From Kappaphycus alvarezii (taxonomy: Eukaryota > Rhodophyta > Florideophyceae > Gigartinales > Solieriaceae), in the NCBI GenBank assembly GCA_002205965.3, contig NADL03000612.1:186001-250000 (forward strand): 64,000 nucleotides of DNA. Direction: 5' to 3'. Position 1 is the stretch's first letter. Each line of letters starts with the position of its first letter. Below the pieces are notes generated by a model. The model had not been told where the DNA came from and ran no database searches. It was given only the letters and a program-made list of their open reading frames with translations. This document shows positions 1 to 10,410 of this stretch, in pieces. A program made the translations under genes and the position numbers.

Positions 1-852
1 AAAAGCAGCACCACACCTGCCAACCATCGTCTCCCGACCGTGTGCATTCTACACGGCACCGGTAAAAGTTTCGACGTGGAGGAAGTGGTGACCAATGCAG
101 TTCGCTTTGTCCACTCTGGATTCCTCGTTGTACTACTCAACAGTCGATATCACGGATGCAGAAGAGGGCCCGGTTATTCAGGCAAACAACGATACTTAGA
201 GGCTTTGATCGACGCATGGAAGAACAACACCCCGGACTACCCCGACCGCAATCTCTACCCCTTCATCTATGACACCGCAGCAGACCTTACCGCAGTGGCA
301 GACTATTTATTCACAAGACCGGATGTAAACACCCTCCAACTCGGCATCACCGGAATCTCATTAGGGGGCATGCATGCTTGGTTTGCCGCTGCAATCGATA
401 CACGTTGGACTGCTGTTGCACCGTTAATCGGCGTCCAGTCGTTCAAATATGCCGTGGATGAGGCCTGCTACGAGGCAAGAGTGGCGACCATTCAGGACTT
501 GTTCGACACCGCGGCCGCAGATCTGGGACATGGTCATGTCTCTTGCGATGTGGTCAGGGCAGTATGGCATCGTATTTGTCCGGGGTTATTGGACCTGTTT
601 GACGCCGCGAATTCACTCTCGTTGCTAAGTCCGAGAGCTGTGTTTATTGCAAACGGAAAGCTTGACCCGAGATGTCCGGCTAGGGGTGTCGAGGCGGCTG
701 TGGAGAGGGCGAGGGCTGTTTATGAGGAGGAGTGTGGGCAGCCGGAAAGACTGGAGTTGCGAGTTTATGAGGCCGTTGGACACGAGGTTACCGAGGAGAT
801 GTGGGACGACTGCGTTCGGTTTTTCCAGCGGGTTTATGAAATGGATGAGTGA
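1..852 (+). CDS. Alpha/beta hydrolase (prolyl-oligopeptidase/dienelactone-hydrolase-like), 5' partial
   Basis: The reading frame is open from base 1, so the protein start lies outside the window; the first good start-like codon inside is only a GTG at 40, which I do not accept as the start. Counting from that codon, the protein shows an LHGTG oxyanion-type turn near residues 4-8, a GISLGG nucleophile elbow at about 105-110 with Ser107, a candidate acid Asp in NGKLDPRCP at about 209, and a candidate His in GHEVT at about 248. Order and spacing fit the Ser-Asp-His triad of alpha/beta hydrolases. The substrate cannot be told from sequence; the closest general type is the serine esterase/peptidase group. 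No intron is seen in the visible part and the frame is clean. The gene ends in a TGA at 850-852, followed by a gene-free stretch. Confidence 0.8.
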   Translation, partial: KSSTTPANHRLPTVCILHGTGKSFDVEEVVTNAVRFVHSGFLVVLLNSRYHGCRRGPGYSGKQRYLEALIDAWKNNTPDYPDRNLYPFIYDTAADLTAVADYLFTRPDVNTLQLGITGISLGGMHAWFAAAIDTRWTAVAPLIGVQSFKYAVDEACYEARVATIQDLFDTAAADLGHGHVSCDVVRAVWHRICPGLLDLFDAANSLSLLSPRAVFIANGKLDPRCPARGVEAAVERARAVYEEECGQPERLELRVYEAVGHEVTEEMWDDCVRFFQRVYEMDE

Positions 853-2735
853 GATATTTCGGCTAGCTCGCAGCTATGCCGAAAAATCGCAATGGATCTC
901 TGCTGACGTTGCCTCTACAGGGGGTGCAGTAAATATCGGCTTTTAAATAAATCGAAATTGTTTTGAAAAAGCACTCATTCCTAATGTTGATAATAATGTG
1001 CTGAACATCTTTGTGTGGCATTGGCAAGGGTCTCTGTGAGAGACATAAATTTAACACTACACCAATCAATACTTCATTGTAAACTAACAATTCTCGAATG
1101 AATTCTCGTCACGGAGGAACGATTAGTTCTCCTGCACAGCTTTGAGATCAATGTAAACCATGCGGGCGTCACTATCCCGCCACCCTAGATTGTAATTTCC
1201 GTATATATGCGTTTGAACAGGAAATGGTAAAACAATTCTACTACACGATTCAACGCCGTCAGAAGACCTTTCCCGAAAGGCCTTCAGAGAATGCCCAAAC
1301 CCGATGTATCTAGGATGGTAAACTTCCATTCCCTTTCTGTCGGAGGCATTTAGCCACTTGCGATGTATAATTGAAAGATCTGAAAGGGCCTTGGCCAATG
1401 TACGGTCAACTCTAACTCCCCTTCACCTTCCAAAATTCTTCCCGAAAACGCATCCGCACCAACACCACTAGGGAGTACAATTGCAGCAGTCACACATTTG
1501 TTCGTTGTCCCTGGCTCAGTCCAGGTTGAGATAAGGTGAAAAGGCTGAAAAAACTGAGGTGAAGTTGTTTCTCGCTAGTTAAAACGTCTTCTAACGACTC
1601 AGAAGATTCTTCTTCTGGAACCAAAACCTTCCTTTTCGTCTCTGGACTAGGATCCGCGGAGCAGTGCGGGCGCAGAGAAGGAAGATCGTAGTCTGAAATC
1701 ATGCCAGCAATTGGCTTTTGGAAACGACAACTAGTAAAGGACAAAAGCAAACTTAGTACGTACCATCACTACCAAAGTATTCAGCTTTGATTTTGTTCAG
1801 TTTTGTGCGGAAGGCATCGAGTTTGTGCTCGAGAAACACAGGCTCTGATGAACACATATGCTTACGATTTGCGTCTTTTGGAATATCTACGGATGCTAAT
1901 TTGCGCCTGAGTAAAGCAACGGCTCTTGAGTTTTCCGTTAGCTTCTCCGGCATGTTGAGTAATGTATTGAAGCTCTTGACTCAAATACATCAGTCAAAAT
2001 GGCATTCAAAAAGGCCTTGGATTAAATATATACGATCAGCAGTGACTGATCATCATCATTTTTTTTCTACTTCATCTATTAATTATGATGGTGATGATAA
2101 GTGCTCTATGTAAACAAATGCAAACTGATCCATATAGTTGGGGAGAGCTATTGATTTGATCGTTGTTAACAGCCACATGAAATCACAGTATCCGAAATCA
2201 CAATTTTTTAAAGAAAATGGTCGCCATGTAGTACGTAGATGTTATAGTCAGTTCTTGCGCAAACTTATTTTAATGTGAAAAATAGTAAAGTTAATTTGAG
2301 CAAATAGAGTCAAAACCATTGATGTAAGCGTTCTTTCCTTTACAGGGCTTAGAACAGAGATTGTAAGAGAAAAGCCATATCAAACGAATTCCTTGCGATA
2401 TTTTCATTAAAGGAATTCTGTTCATCATTTGTCTTCAGACGGCTGACCCGCCAAATTTCCATACAAAAGTACAGTACAAATATGGTCCTAAAGAATAAAA
2501 TCGAAAAAAAGAGTGAGAAAACAAATTTGACGAACCAAGACTCCAAAAGTTCGAATTTATGGCAAAAATTCGCGAATTTAGATAATTAAAGGGCCGCAAA
2601 TTTTGAAAAAATTTTAAGATTTTCTTATTTTTTATCGAATTACTGCTGGCCGTTACGTTTGTCTCAGTAATTCGTGGGAATTATAATTATATCCCTTATA
2701 GAACCGTTAAATTTGGCTACCCCATTTCAGCATGC
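853..2735. other. Intergenic, no gene recognised
   Basis: Only short open frames without recognisable domains are present. Composition falls towards AT-rich after about 2.1 kb, with several poly-A and poly-T tracts. A half-site CAAAAGTTCGAA at 2544-2555 matches one arm of the hairpin at 2736-2777. Confidence 0.5.
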
Positions 2736-2777
2736 GTCAAAAGTTCGAATCGTCTTTAAGCAGTTCGAACTTTTGAC
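2736..2777. repeat. Perfect inverted repeat (14-bp arms, 14-bp loop)
   Basis: GTCAAAAGTTCGAA at 2736-2749 is the exact reverse complement of TTCGAACTTTTGAC at 2764-2777, separated by 14 bases. A further single copy of CAAAAGTTCGAA lies at 2544-2555. It lies upstream of the DDE transposase pseudogene and could be a transposon-end remnant or a protein-binding palindrome. Confidence 0.75.
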
Positions 2778-3181
2778 AACACAGACCTTGCTGACGCAGT
2801 CATCCGCGTAAAATCGAGCTGCATCCAACATACATGTTCTGTAATATCAATCAAAATCTTTCCCAATATGAACTACAGTAAAAAAATGGTGTTGGAACAC
2901 GGGGACGCATGGGAAGATGCACTTCCCACGGTCAGGTTGGCAAATTGTTGCCGCGACCGAGAACGCGGCAGAAGTCGTCATCAGATTCAAGGAAAAGGAA
3001 TCAATATATTTATCTAGCCATCCGAAAACTATCTAATAAGTTTGTAAAAAAATATTTTGGTATGAGGAGATATAATAATGTATGCTGCTGCCAAAAGTCT
3101 GAAAACGCCAAGTCAAATCAAGTTGAATCGAAAGCAATTTGTTGTGCCTTCGATTTAACTTGATCCGGAAGAAACTGTTAC

Positions 3182-4055
3182 ATGGAAACTACCGGCGAAG
3201 TGTTTATGCTATGGGCTGGCAAATATTTCGCTGTTCGCGATGCCAAAAAAGGTGTTCCAGGAAGGAGGTTTCGTACTGTGTATGGGGTCACATCGGAGGT
3301 TGCAAGCATGGTATGGAACTTGAGCTGCGAAGGTCTAGCAACAAGCGCTTTGCCAGTTCATTTGCTATGGGCATTACAATTCCTCAAAAGTTACAGTACG
3401 GAATCTGTAAATGCTCTTCTCTGGGGCTGTGACTAGAAAACATACCGCAAGTGGTGCTGGTACTTTGTCAACCGCATATCTGAGCTTTCAGTTGTAAGCT
3501 CAGAATGCTTATTTATTTTTATTTCTGCAGACGATTTTCGGCTTACTGAATACTGTTCAGATTACATGGGAGGCCCTTTTGAAACCTAGCAATTTAACGG
3601 ATAATGTTCTCTGCTCTGTGGATGGAACTGACTGTCATGTTAATGAGCCGTCTCCCTTCAGCCCAAATTGGTTCTCCCATAAATTTCACGGTACAGGGTT
3701 GCGTTACGAAATCGGACAGTCCGTCTCAACCGGCGAAATTGCATGGTGTTATGGGCCCTTTCCGTGTGGGGCCTTTCTAGATATAACTATTTTCAAAAAG
3801 AAAATGCTTTATTTTATATATGATGGAGAGCAAGTCATTGCTGATGGTGGCTACAGCCATAGTCAGTGTATTACGCCTGCCAGTGTAGATCAATCTAAGT
3901 GGCGACTGCATTCAATTTTGCGGGCCAGGCACGAGTCAGTCAATGAGAGACTTAAGAATTTTAATTCTGTGAGGGCTGATTTTCGTCACAATTTGGAACT
4001 TCGTGGTACAGTATTTCTGTCGAATTACAGTACAGTATTGTCATGCGCACTGTAA
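3182..4055 (+). pseudogene. DDE-superfamily transposase (PIF/IS5-like), broken
   Basis: The N-terminal part (3182-3433) carries the HLLWALQFLKSY segment typical of algal and oomycete DDE endonucleases, with KTYRKW just after. The C-terminal part (3532-4055) has the catalytic pattern: VDGTD (first Asp), IADGGY (second Asp) and RARHESVNERLKNF (Glu). The frame is broken by a TAG at 3434-3436. A GT-AG intron of 38 bases (about 3494-3531, GTAAGC to CTGCAG) would join the first part to the second in frame; this is inferred from the frame change alone. No terminal inverted repeats were found. The fragment at 26522-26890 (-) belongs to the same family, with the same ARHE and FRQ/FRH-LELH blocks. It is probably inactive. 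Confidence 0.75.
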
Positions 4056-4090
4056 TTGAGACTACATTGCGCCCGTCGTACTACATATAC

Positions 4091-4271
4091 GTATAATGGT
4101 GAGCGCTCGCGCTCGCGCCCTCGCCGACGAGAGGTACAATCGAGAAATTTTAGCAGCGTAGACGATCAAGTCCGTTGTCCAGCCGAGTTGTGCAGCCTCA
4201 GGCCCTTCTCCGTTAATAAAATGTATTCCTTTATTTCTCCCTAGCCTACTCAAACTGCCTATCCCTACCCT
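4091..4271 (+). repeat. Direct repeat, left copy (LTR-like)
   Basis: About 180 bases beginning GTATAATGGTGAGCGCTCGC and containing AATAAA. It recurs in the same orientation at 5755-5940 with scattered substitutions and a small insertion. The pair brackets the Tc1/mariner pseudogene. The polyadenylation-like AATAAA and the following frame resembling a gag start suggest an LTR, but a primer-binding site is not convincing. Confidence 0.6.
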
Positions 4272-4531
4272 AGAAGATTCTACAACCCGGTGATACCCAG
4301 AAGGATCGTTGCAATTACCGGAGCTGCCGTACCAGCAACCTGAGACGAAGCTAAAGTTCCCCATTTCGAAACTGTCGCTAAATATCATAGCGTCAATCAC
4401 GCAATCGTGCTCAGCCTCCCTTACTGTACCCTCACCCCCACAAAAATTCCCGCCAAGACTATACCACTTTTCTTTAAAGAGCCGGAGCAATCGGCTACGC
4501 GGAAAATTGGGGAAGGTAAGTACAGACAGCC

Positions 4532-5540
4532 ATGTCGAGCGGGACGGCTCTCACGCCGGAAGAGAAAGGAGAAATAAGGCTTTTTTCAGTGCCAATTTGT
4601 CCCATCGAGCAATCGCAAAGAAGATTAGGACGCCACAAAAAGTTGTGAGCAGCCATTTAAAGAATCTTGATAAGTACGGGACTGCAAAGAGGCCAGGAAG
4701 GCCTACCAAATGCTCCGCAACAACACAGCGGAAAAGGAAAATTCTTCACGAGGCAAAAAAGATAAGGCATGCTGTAAGCAGAATCAAGAGGGACCTGAAT
4801 CTTACCGTTTCAAGCTCAACAATACTCCGCCTTCTCAATTCAGACCATAAACTTTCATTTACCAAGCCTAAAAATGTTTTTATCTGACTGAAAGCCACAA
4901 AAATGCTCGACTAAAGTGGACATCAGAGAAGGCCGCGTGGGAGATGGCAGATTTGAAAACTGTGATATTTAGTGACGAAAAAATTTAACCTTGATGGGCC
5001 AGATTGTTGGGCAAGCTACTGGCATCATGCGGACAACGAAAAGAGAAATTTTTCGAAGCACCAAGAAGGAAGTGATGGAGTGATGGTATGGGGTTTCTTT
5101 TCATACTTCGGGTCTTGCGATGTCGTGTTTCTGGATGGACGTCAAGACTCCGCGAGGTACATAAGGACTTTAAAGGAAAATTTGCTCCCATAGGAGGCGA
5201 TGGCACATGGTGAATCCTGGATCTTTCAACAGGACAACTGTCCCATTCATGTTTCAAGGGCAACTGAAAAGTGGTTTGCGGAAAATAAAGTAAATGTATT
5301 GGAATGGCCGTCTCGAGCTCCAGATCTGAACCCAATAGAAAATCTTTGGGCAATTGTTTCAAGGGCAGTTTATGAAGATAGAAGGCAGTTTTAATCAGTT
5401 CAAGAGTTGAAAGAGCGTATTGCTGATTGCTGGTCCAAAATAGCGGAAAGAACTCTAAAAAATGGGTAAAGTCAATGATGAGGCGATGTATTGCGGTGTA
5501 AAAAGTGGTGGGGCGAAAATTATTTATTACATTTGAATAA
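4532..5540 (+). pseudogene. Tc1/mariner transposase, several breaks
   Basis: A start at 4532 (MSSGTALTPEE) leads into an HTH region (SHRAIAKKI, KRPGRPTK) and then the DDE core: VIFSDEK (first Asp), MVWGFFS, WIFQQDNCPIH (second Asp) and SRAPDLNPIENLW (third acidic residue), the order expected for Tc1 transposases. Breaks seen: a frame change near 4580, another near 4875, a one-base-short A6 run at 4978-4983, a TAG at 5191-5193, a TAA at 5392-5394 and further stops after it. A right-end TIR-like sequence ends in GCGCACTG followed by TA (about 5746-5757). No matching left TIR was found, so the 5' end may be truncated. Known for the family: cut-and-paste movement into TA sites. Confidence 0.85.
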
Positions 5541-5754
5541 ACTGCGTTTCTTTCTGGAAAAACTGAAGTGATTTCATACTTTTGACGGGCCAAAAATAGT
5601 TTTTTATAAATAAGTTCAATGATAACTTTTGTGAAGCAAATTTGTTCTTAAATTTAGATTTAGCATAAAAATTCCTTTCTTCCAGTACCCATTAAATTTG
5701 CTTTCGACTACTGACACTCGAGTTTTTTGTGATTTTATACTTACGACGCGCACT

Positions 5755-5940
5755 GTATAACGGTGAGCGCTCGCGCTTGCGCCCTCGCCGACGAGAGGTA
5801 AAATCGAGATGTTTTAGCAGTGTAGACGTTGAAGTCCGTTGTCCAGTGTCCAGCCGGGGTGTGCAGCCCCAGGCCGTTCTCTGCTAATAAAATTTATTCC
5901 TTTATTTCTCTCCAGCCAACTCAAACTACCCATTACTATC
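5755..5940 (+). repeat. Direct repeat, right copy (LTR-like)
   Basis: Second copy of the repeat at 4091-4271, starting GTATAACGGTGAGCGCTCGC. It starts exactly where the Tc1 right end stops, with a shared TA, so the Tc1 may have landed inside or at the edge of this repeat. Confidence 0.6.
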
Positions 5941-6160
5941 CAACGACACCCCTGAGCTATCGATAAATACTCCTGATTGTACACAGGTACGATAGAGAGT
6001 GCAATCATCGTAGTAAACGCGAAAATTTCATGCTTTTACACGCCTAACGGCCTTAATGATCAGTACTAGTGATCTTCTCTTTGAGATTTAGTAAAAAAGC
6101 ACTCCAGTATTTTTGAGCAAGATTGTGTACATTGGAGCGTTGACGTTCAATGTGATGATC

Positions 6161-6202
6161 ATCAACATCAATATCAACATCAACATCAACATGAACCTCA
6201 AC
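6161..6202 (+). repeat. ATCAAC hexanucleotide microsatellite
   Basis: About seven imperfect copies of ATCAAC (or CATCAA) in tandem. No coding context. Confidence 0.8.
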
Positions 6203-6289
6203 AAAAGAGGAACTTTAAACTCTATACATTACATTTTGTGGGGGGGAATCTTTTAATGTGTTCAAAAACCTGAACCGTACAGGTAGTGG

Positions 6290-6480
6290 TTACACGAGAA
6301 GACTATGTAAGAACATCTCCAGGCGACGGCTGAACCATCACCCACTCCAACAAGGACAAAGGGGGGACTAGAAGAAGATTCCACCATCTAAATACGGGAT
6401 TCAAACAGCTTGATAAACTTCTAGTGTAAGCATGACAACTTACGGACGACGACAACCAAGAGGGGAAATTTTTGGTTTAT
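6290..6480 (+). other. Degenerate repeat fragment, homologous to 51760-51890
   Basis: The two stretches align over about 100 bases and read similarly on the + strand: RRRFHHLNTGFKQL here against GRKLHQLNRGFRRL at 51k. Both lie beside LINE fragments. I do not recognise the protein; it is probably a decayed retroelement coding region. Confidence 0.4.
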
Positions 6481-6539
6481 TTCAATGCATGGAAGATGTG
6501 GTCGGTTATACCCACGAGGCTAATACGTTATGCAGGATA

Positions 6540-7376
6540 AGTCCTCGCTGATCTGTAACACGACAGTAAATGACCTTGCTTACAGAGCCGGCTCAATGCC
6601 GGCGAGCAGGCATGCCGCGTTGGACATGACGGCCGCAGCAGCGTGACTTTGAGTAAGCACCGCTCTAACCATCCCATAGGTCTCCATCGCTCGAACGGCC
6701 ACGTTCCGCGCGACATCGGTTAGCACTGCGTACGCGTCTGGGTGCCAGCCTCCGAGGGTGGATATTGGATAGGCACAAGCCTCCCTCTAGTAGCAGTCGC
6801 GAGCAGTGGTTCATACCTTCTACGTTTGGCGGAGATGGCTGCGTTGAGGGAGGTGAGTGGGTTGGAAGTACGCGCTCTCCTATTGGAGGGCGCAAGAGGA
6901 TTGACGAACGTGACGTCAAAAAAGTCCGTTCCTCCGTTGCTACGCATTGCCTCTATATCCGGCCTTGTGCGGTGAAGCCCCTGTCGCCTCTCGATAGCCG
7001 GATGACGGGCTGCCTTCTGCAGGTCTTGGGCGAGGAGGACGACTTGACGGTCGTGTCGTCGGGTGCGGTGCCCACCATGCAGGCAGTGCATGAGGTGATC
7101 CCCGTGGCAGTCGAGGACCTCAGGGCAGTTTGGGCATGGGCACGGCGTGTCTGGGGCGAAGAGCGGGACCTGGAGGTAGTACTGGAGCCACACTGAGAAC
7201 TCACGGGCTTCAATTTTGGTCTTGAGGCCGGGGCACGGAGGACAATAGACCCATTCCTTTGCGCCGGGAAGGCCCATAGAAGCCCGGAAAGCTTGCCTGA
7301 CGAAGAAAACTCCGGACGAACGAACTTGCCGACGGACTGACAGGACATTTTGTTGGCAAGACCACAAATTTATCAT
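6540..7376 (-). pseudogene. LINE-type retrotransposon, C-terminal endonuclease fragment (copy a)
   Basis: The minus-strand frame 7376-6720 contains a cysteine-rich knuckle (CPCPNCPEV, then GDHLMHC), RRHD, a GLHRTRPDIEAM block, DFFDVTFVNPL and AAISAKRRRY. A CCHC-like knuckle followed by R/K-PD, D-x-T-V and K-x3-Y is the signature of the restriction-like (REL) endonuclease of R2/CRE-type LINEs. Assignment to that class is my inference from motif order. Past the stop, another frame continues with NVAVRAMETYG and related helices down to about 6540. No reverse transcriptase is attached, consistent with 5' truncation on insertion. The copy at 50190-50770 is its closest relative in the window. Confidence 0.65.
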
Positions 7377-7708
7377 TATACTTGAGAAGCGAGTTTATCA
7401 TAAACACACATTTCGTTTTTATATAATCTTCAGCCTTTCTCGGGTTTTCCCGCACCCCCCAGTGATGAGACAAGAAAAAGCCATCGAAATTAAATTTAAT
7501 ATTAAAAATATGTTGCCCAATTTTTTGATGGGTGCTGCGTTTGTTCCTACGAAAAGAACCAGAGCCCCGCGCACAGTGGTTTCGAATAGCCAACTGGAGA
7601 GATCCCAGTAGAAAAAGGGAGCAATACAAACCCTTTTTCTCTCCAGAGTTCCTTCCAAACGGATATTGCCATCGCCACAATTCCACGCGACTACTAAACA
7701 CATAGGAT
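7377..7708. other. Intergenic between LINE fragment and aminotransferase
   Basis: Nothing recognised apart from a likely promoter region just upstream of the aminotransferase; no clear TATA box. Confidence 0.4.
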
Positions 7709-8665
7709 ATGTCGGATCCCTTTCTGCCGCTCGAACTCACCGTGAGTTTCCAAGTCGACCAAAACCAACGCATTGGAATCCAACCGCGCTCAGTGACTGA
7801 CTTTCTGCTCCAACATCAAAAGTCTTCATACACCACCATTCTCACCCTACGCGACGGAACCGCAATACCACTTCTCGACTTTCACTGCCACCGTCTTCTC
7901 TCCAGTTTCAAAGCGCTCAACCCACAAACCACACCCCCGACCTCTGCGCAACTGCAGCACAAGTTACTGGTCTTGCTCCGAGAAGCACTAAAGCATCGAC
8001 AATCAAAGCACAGTGGCGATGTGCAGGTAGTCGTTGCCTTGGTTCATGCTATTTCATCCGTCCAGCTTTGTGTCCATGCGTCTGATGTGCCACACCACGT
8101 CAAAAGCCTGGCACCGCTTGATGTTGAATGTCGTGGAGAGCCTCGCAATCAACCGCACGTGAAGAACACGTCCTGGGTACTACAAAGGAAGCCATTGGAG
8201 ACCGCAAGGCGGATAGGAGTCTCAGAGACCATCCTTTTGGGCATAGATAATGAGGGGTATCGTATTCTATTGGAGGGTCTGGTCTCCAACTTTTACATTG
8301 TCACAACAAGTTTGGAAATCTGGACGGCACCTGCTCATCTTGTCCTTCCCGGGAGTATCCGTTCTTGTGTTTTGTCTGCTTGTCAGCAGTTGAATGTCAC
8401 AGTGCGACAGGTAGGTGCTCGCCTCGTCGACTATAACAATTTCGATTGCGCATTCGTCACCAACGCAAGGCGACTCCTAGTTCCAATTCGTTCCATCTAC
8501 ATACCAGATGAGGAGCAAAACCACAGTATCCCGCCCAAGGTCGACCTTCCAAACGGACCTGTCGCCTCTAACCTCATCGATAAATTGCGACACTTAGTTT
8601 ACAACCGACTCGAGCAGGGAGCTACATGCATTAATGACGACGTTACGTTACAGCCGCCCCCATGA
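7709..8665 (+). CDS. Class IV PLP-dependent aminotransferase / aminodeoxychorismate lyase-like
   Basis: This 318-residue single-exon protein matches fold-type IV PLP enzymes (branched-chain and D-amino acid transaminases, 4-amino-4-deoxychorismate lyase). The C-terminal half holds the family pattern: ETILLGIDNEGYRILLEG, then SNFYIV, TAPAHLVLPGSIRSCVL and FVTNARRLLVPI. The candidate PLP lysine is the Lys of VKNTSW. The N-terminal half is more diverged, as in plant and algal relatives, so the reaction (transamination or lyase) cannot be fixed. The ATG at 7709 is the first in frame and begins the conserved-looking protein. It ends 51 bases from the stop of the convergent P450, so the 3' untranslated regions probably overlap. 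No break is seen. Confidence 0.75.
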   Translation: MSDPFLPLELTVSFQVDQNQRIGIQPRSVTDFLLQHQKSSYTTILTLRDGTAIPLLDFHCHRLLSSFKALNPQTTPPTSAQLQHKLLVLLREALKHRQSKHSGDVQVVVALVHAISSVQLCVHASDVPHHVKSLAPLDVECRGEPRNQPHVKNTSWVLQRKPLETARRIGVSETILLGIDNEGYRILLEGLVSNFYIVTTSLEIWTAPAHLVLPGSIRSCVLSACQQLNVTVRQVGARLVDYNNFDCAFVTNARRLLVPIRSIYIPDEEQNHSIPPKVDLPNGPVASNLIDKLRHLVYNRLEQGATCINDDVTLQPPP

Positions 8666-8716
8666 CGCTGATGCCGGGCCACGCTTTCCAAAAAGAAGCT
8701 GGTGCTAGCTTTGTGC

Positions 8717-10410
8717 TTATGAACGTTCGTGTATAACCATATCCATGCCACTCTTAAATGAGACAGTGGAGTCGTACGATACCTCAAGAGTATCTGAAGT
8801 TCGTTCTATTCTAAATTTCTGAAATATCATCGCTAGGACAAGCTTGGCCTCCATCACAGCCATCTTCGCACCAAGGCAAACACGAGGGCCAGCCCCAAAT
8901 GGCATGTGCGACATCGGATGTCTGCTGGCCACCTGCGTTGGATCAAATCTTTCTGGTCGGAATTCTTCTGGATTGTCCCAGAGGGTCTCCATCCGGCCCA
9001 TAACGTAAGGTGATATGACGACCTGGGCCCCCGCTGGGACCGGGTAGCCACACACCACGTCATTCTCCTTAGCATTTCTCCCAATTAACGCGGTCGGCGG
9101 ATACAATCGCAAAGCCTCATTCAAAACCATATCCAAGTACTTTAAGCTGGACACATCATCGAATGTAGGCTCCCGCCCACCCGGTAAGACACGATCCAGC
9201 TCCTCACTCAAATTGTCTCTAACCCGATCTGACCCTGCAATCAAGTACAACGCGGCGCTCAGGGCGGAGGCAGTTGTCTCATGGCCTGCAAAAATTATGT
9301 CATGGACATCCCACATCAAGTCTTTATCCTCGAAATGGGCGCCCTTGTTCTCCAAATCTCTAGCCCTTAGCAACAAGCCAAGCAAGTCGCTTTTCGACCC
9401 CTCTGTATTCCCAAATCCGCGGTCACCTTGCAACATCTCCCTCCTCTCATGAATCAACTGCAGCTCAATTTTCTGTAACCGCTCTAAATCGCGTTGGATC
9501 CTGGCCCTTCCTGGTGTCTTCATGACCCTCCACAATGGCACGGGAGACTGAATGACATCCATGACGCCACGTAAAACATTCGAGAGACAGGATTCAATCT
9601 CATGGGCCCCATTTCCGTCAGCCATGGCACCGAATTCCTTTCCAAAAGCAGCAGCGCCAATGACATCCAAAGTCAACATTCTCATCTCCTGATACATATT
9701 GACATGGTTACGGGCTTTTGGCATCCACACGGAGTCCAGCATGAATCTCGTCTTGTCAATCACTGTGTCACAAAAATGATGCAAAAACTCCGAGGAGCGA
9801 AAAACACTGCCAACGACCTGACGATGATTCATCCAATATTTACCTTGCGAGAAGACCAATCCCCTCAGGACGCCATCGTACAAAAGAATCTGAAAGCCTG
9901 GAGGGGTCCACCGATCGAGATAATTCCTGGCATTGGTAGCGACGACATGATGTATGGCCAGGGGATCAGAGGCCAAGAAAAGATCATCGCTCAAAATGGA
10001 AAACTTTAAAAACGAACCATAGCGCCGCGCATAGGACAACATCAAGTGCGAAAGCTGAGTCCCAACAATGTCCATTGCATTACCAACCACAGGAAGTGGA
10101 GTTGGCCCAGGCACTTGAAGAAGGTTGGTGACATTGGGTCAGGCGGGGCAGAAGTGGATATAGTGGCACGGGAAGTACGGGCCGCGGGTGGCGCAGATGA
10201 GGGGCTGTAGGACGATGGAGGGGTGTCGGCGACAAGATCGACAAGGTCAACTTGGGCAGTGGGCGGGGTAGGATTACATGCTTGGATAGTGTAGAATGGG
10301 GGAGCGACGGGTTGATGAGGAGACGGTGCGGAAGTGGGTGAGGTGGTAATGCAGGAGTGAGGAAATTTGGAACGGATGGAAAGAGGAGGGCTGCAAAAGG
10401 CGGGTGGCAT
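8717..10410 (-). CDS. Cytochrome P450 with N-terminal leader; frame break near the start
   Basis: The main frame (10114-8717, 465 codons) has all P450 landmarks: proline-rich GPTPLPVVGN at the start, AGHETT (I helix, about 276-281), EALR (ExxR, 333-336), PERF (387-390) and the heme loop FGAGPRVCLG with Cys413. It lacks an ATG at its start: its first codon is GTG and a TGA lies a few codons upstream. The neighbouring frame opens with an ATG at 10410 and encodes about 98 residues rich in Ser, Thr, Pro and Ala with almost no acidic residues early on, which looks like a plastid transit peptide. That frame runs exactly up to the GPTPLP hinge; one extra base in the CCC run at 10106-10108 (+ strand) would join the two. 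Similarity is of the CYP97/CYP4-clan type, so a plastid carotenoid hydroxylase is possible but unproven. Confidence 0.85.

Noticed and set aside
4062..4490. 142-codon minus-strand ORF
   Set aside because: Reads the LTR-like repeat and its flank backwards; the same effect is seen at the second repeat copy (5814-6008).
6161..6202. CRISPR-like or iteron array
   Set aside because: Simple hexanucleotide microsatellite without spacers; the window is eukaryotic.
6765..7196. 143-codon plus-strand ORF
   Set aside because: Antisense shadow of the LINE endonuclease fragment on the minus strand.
9602..10009. Plus-strand ORF inside the P450
   Set aside because: Antisense shadow of the P450 coding frame.
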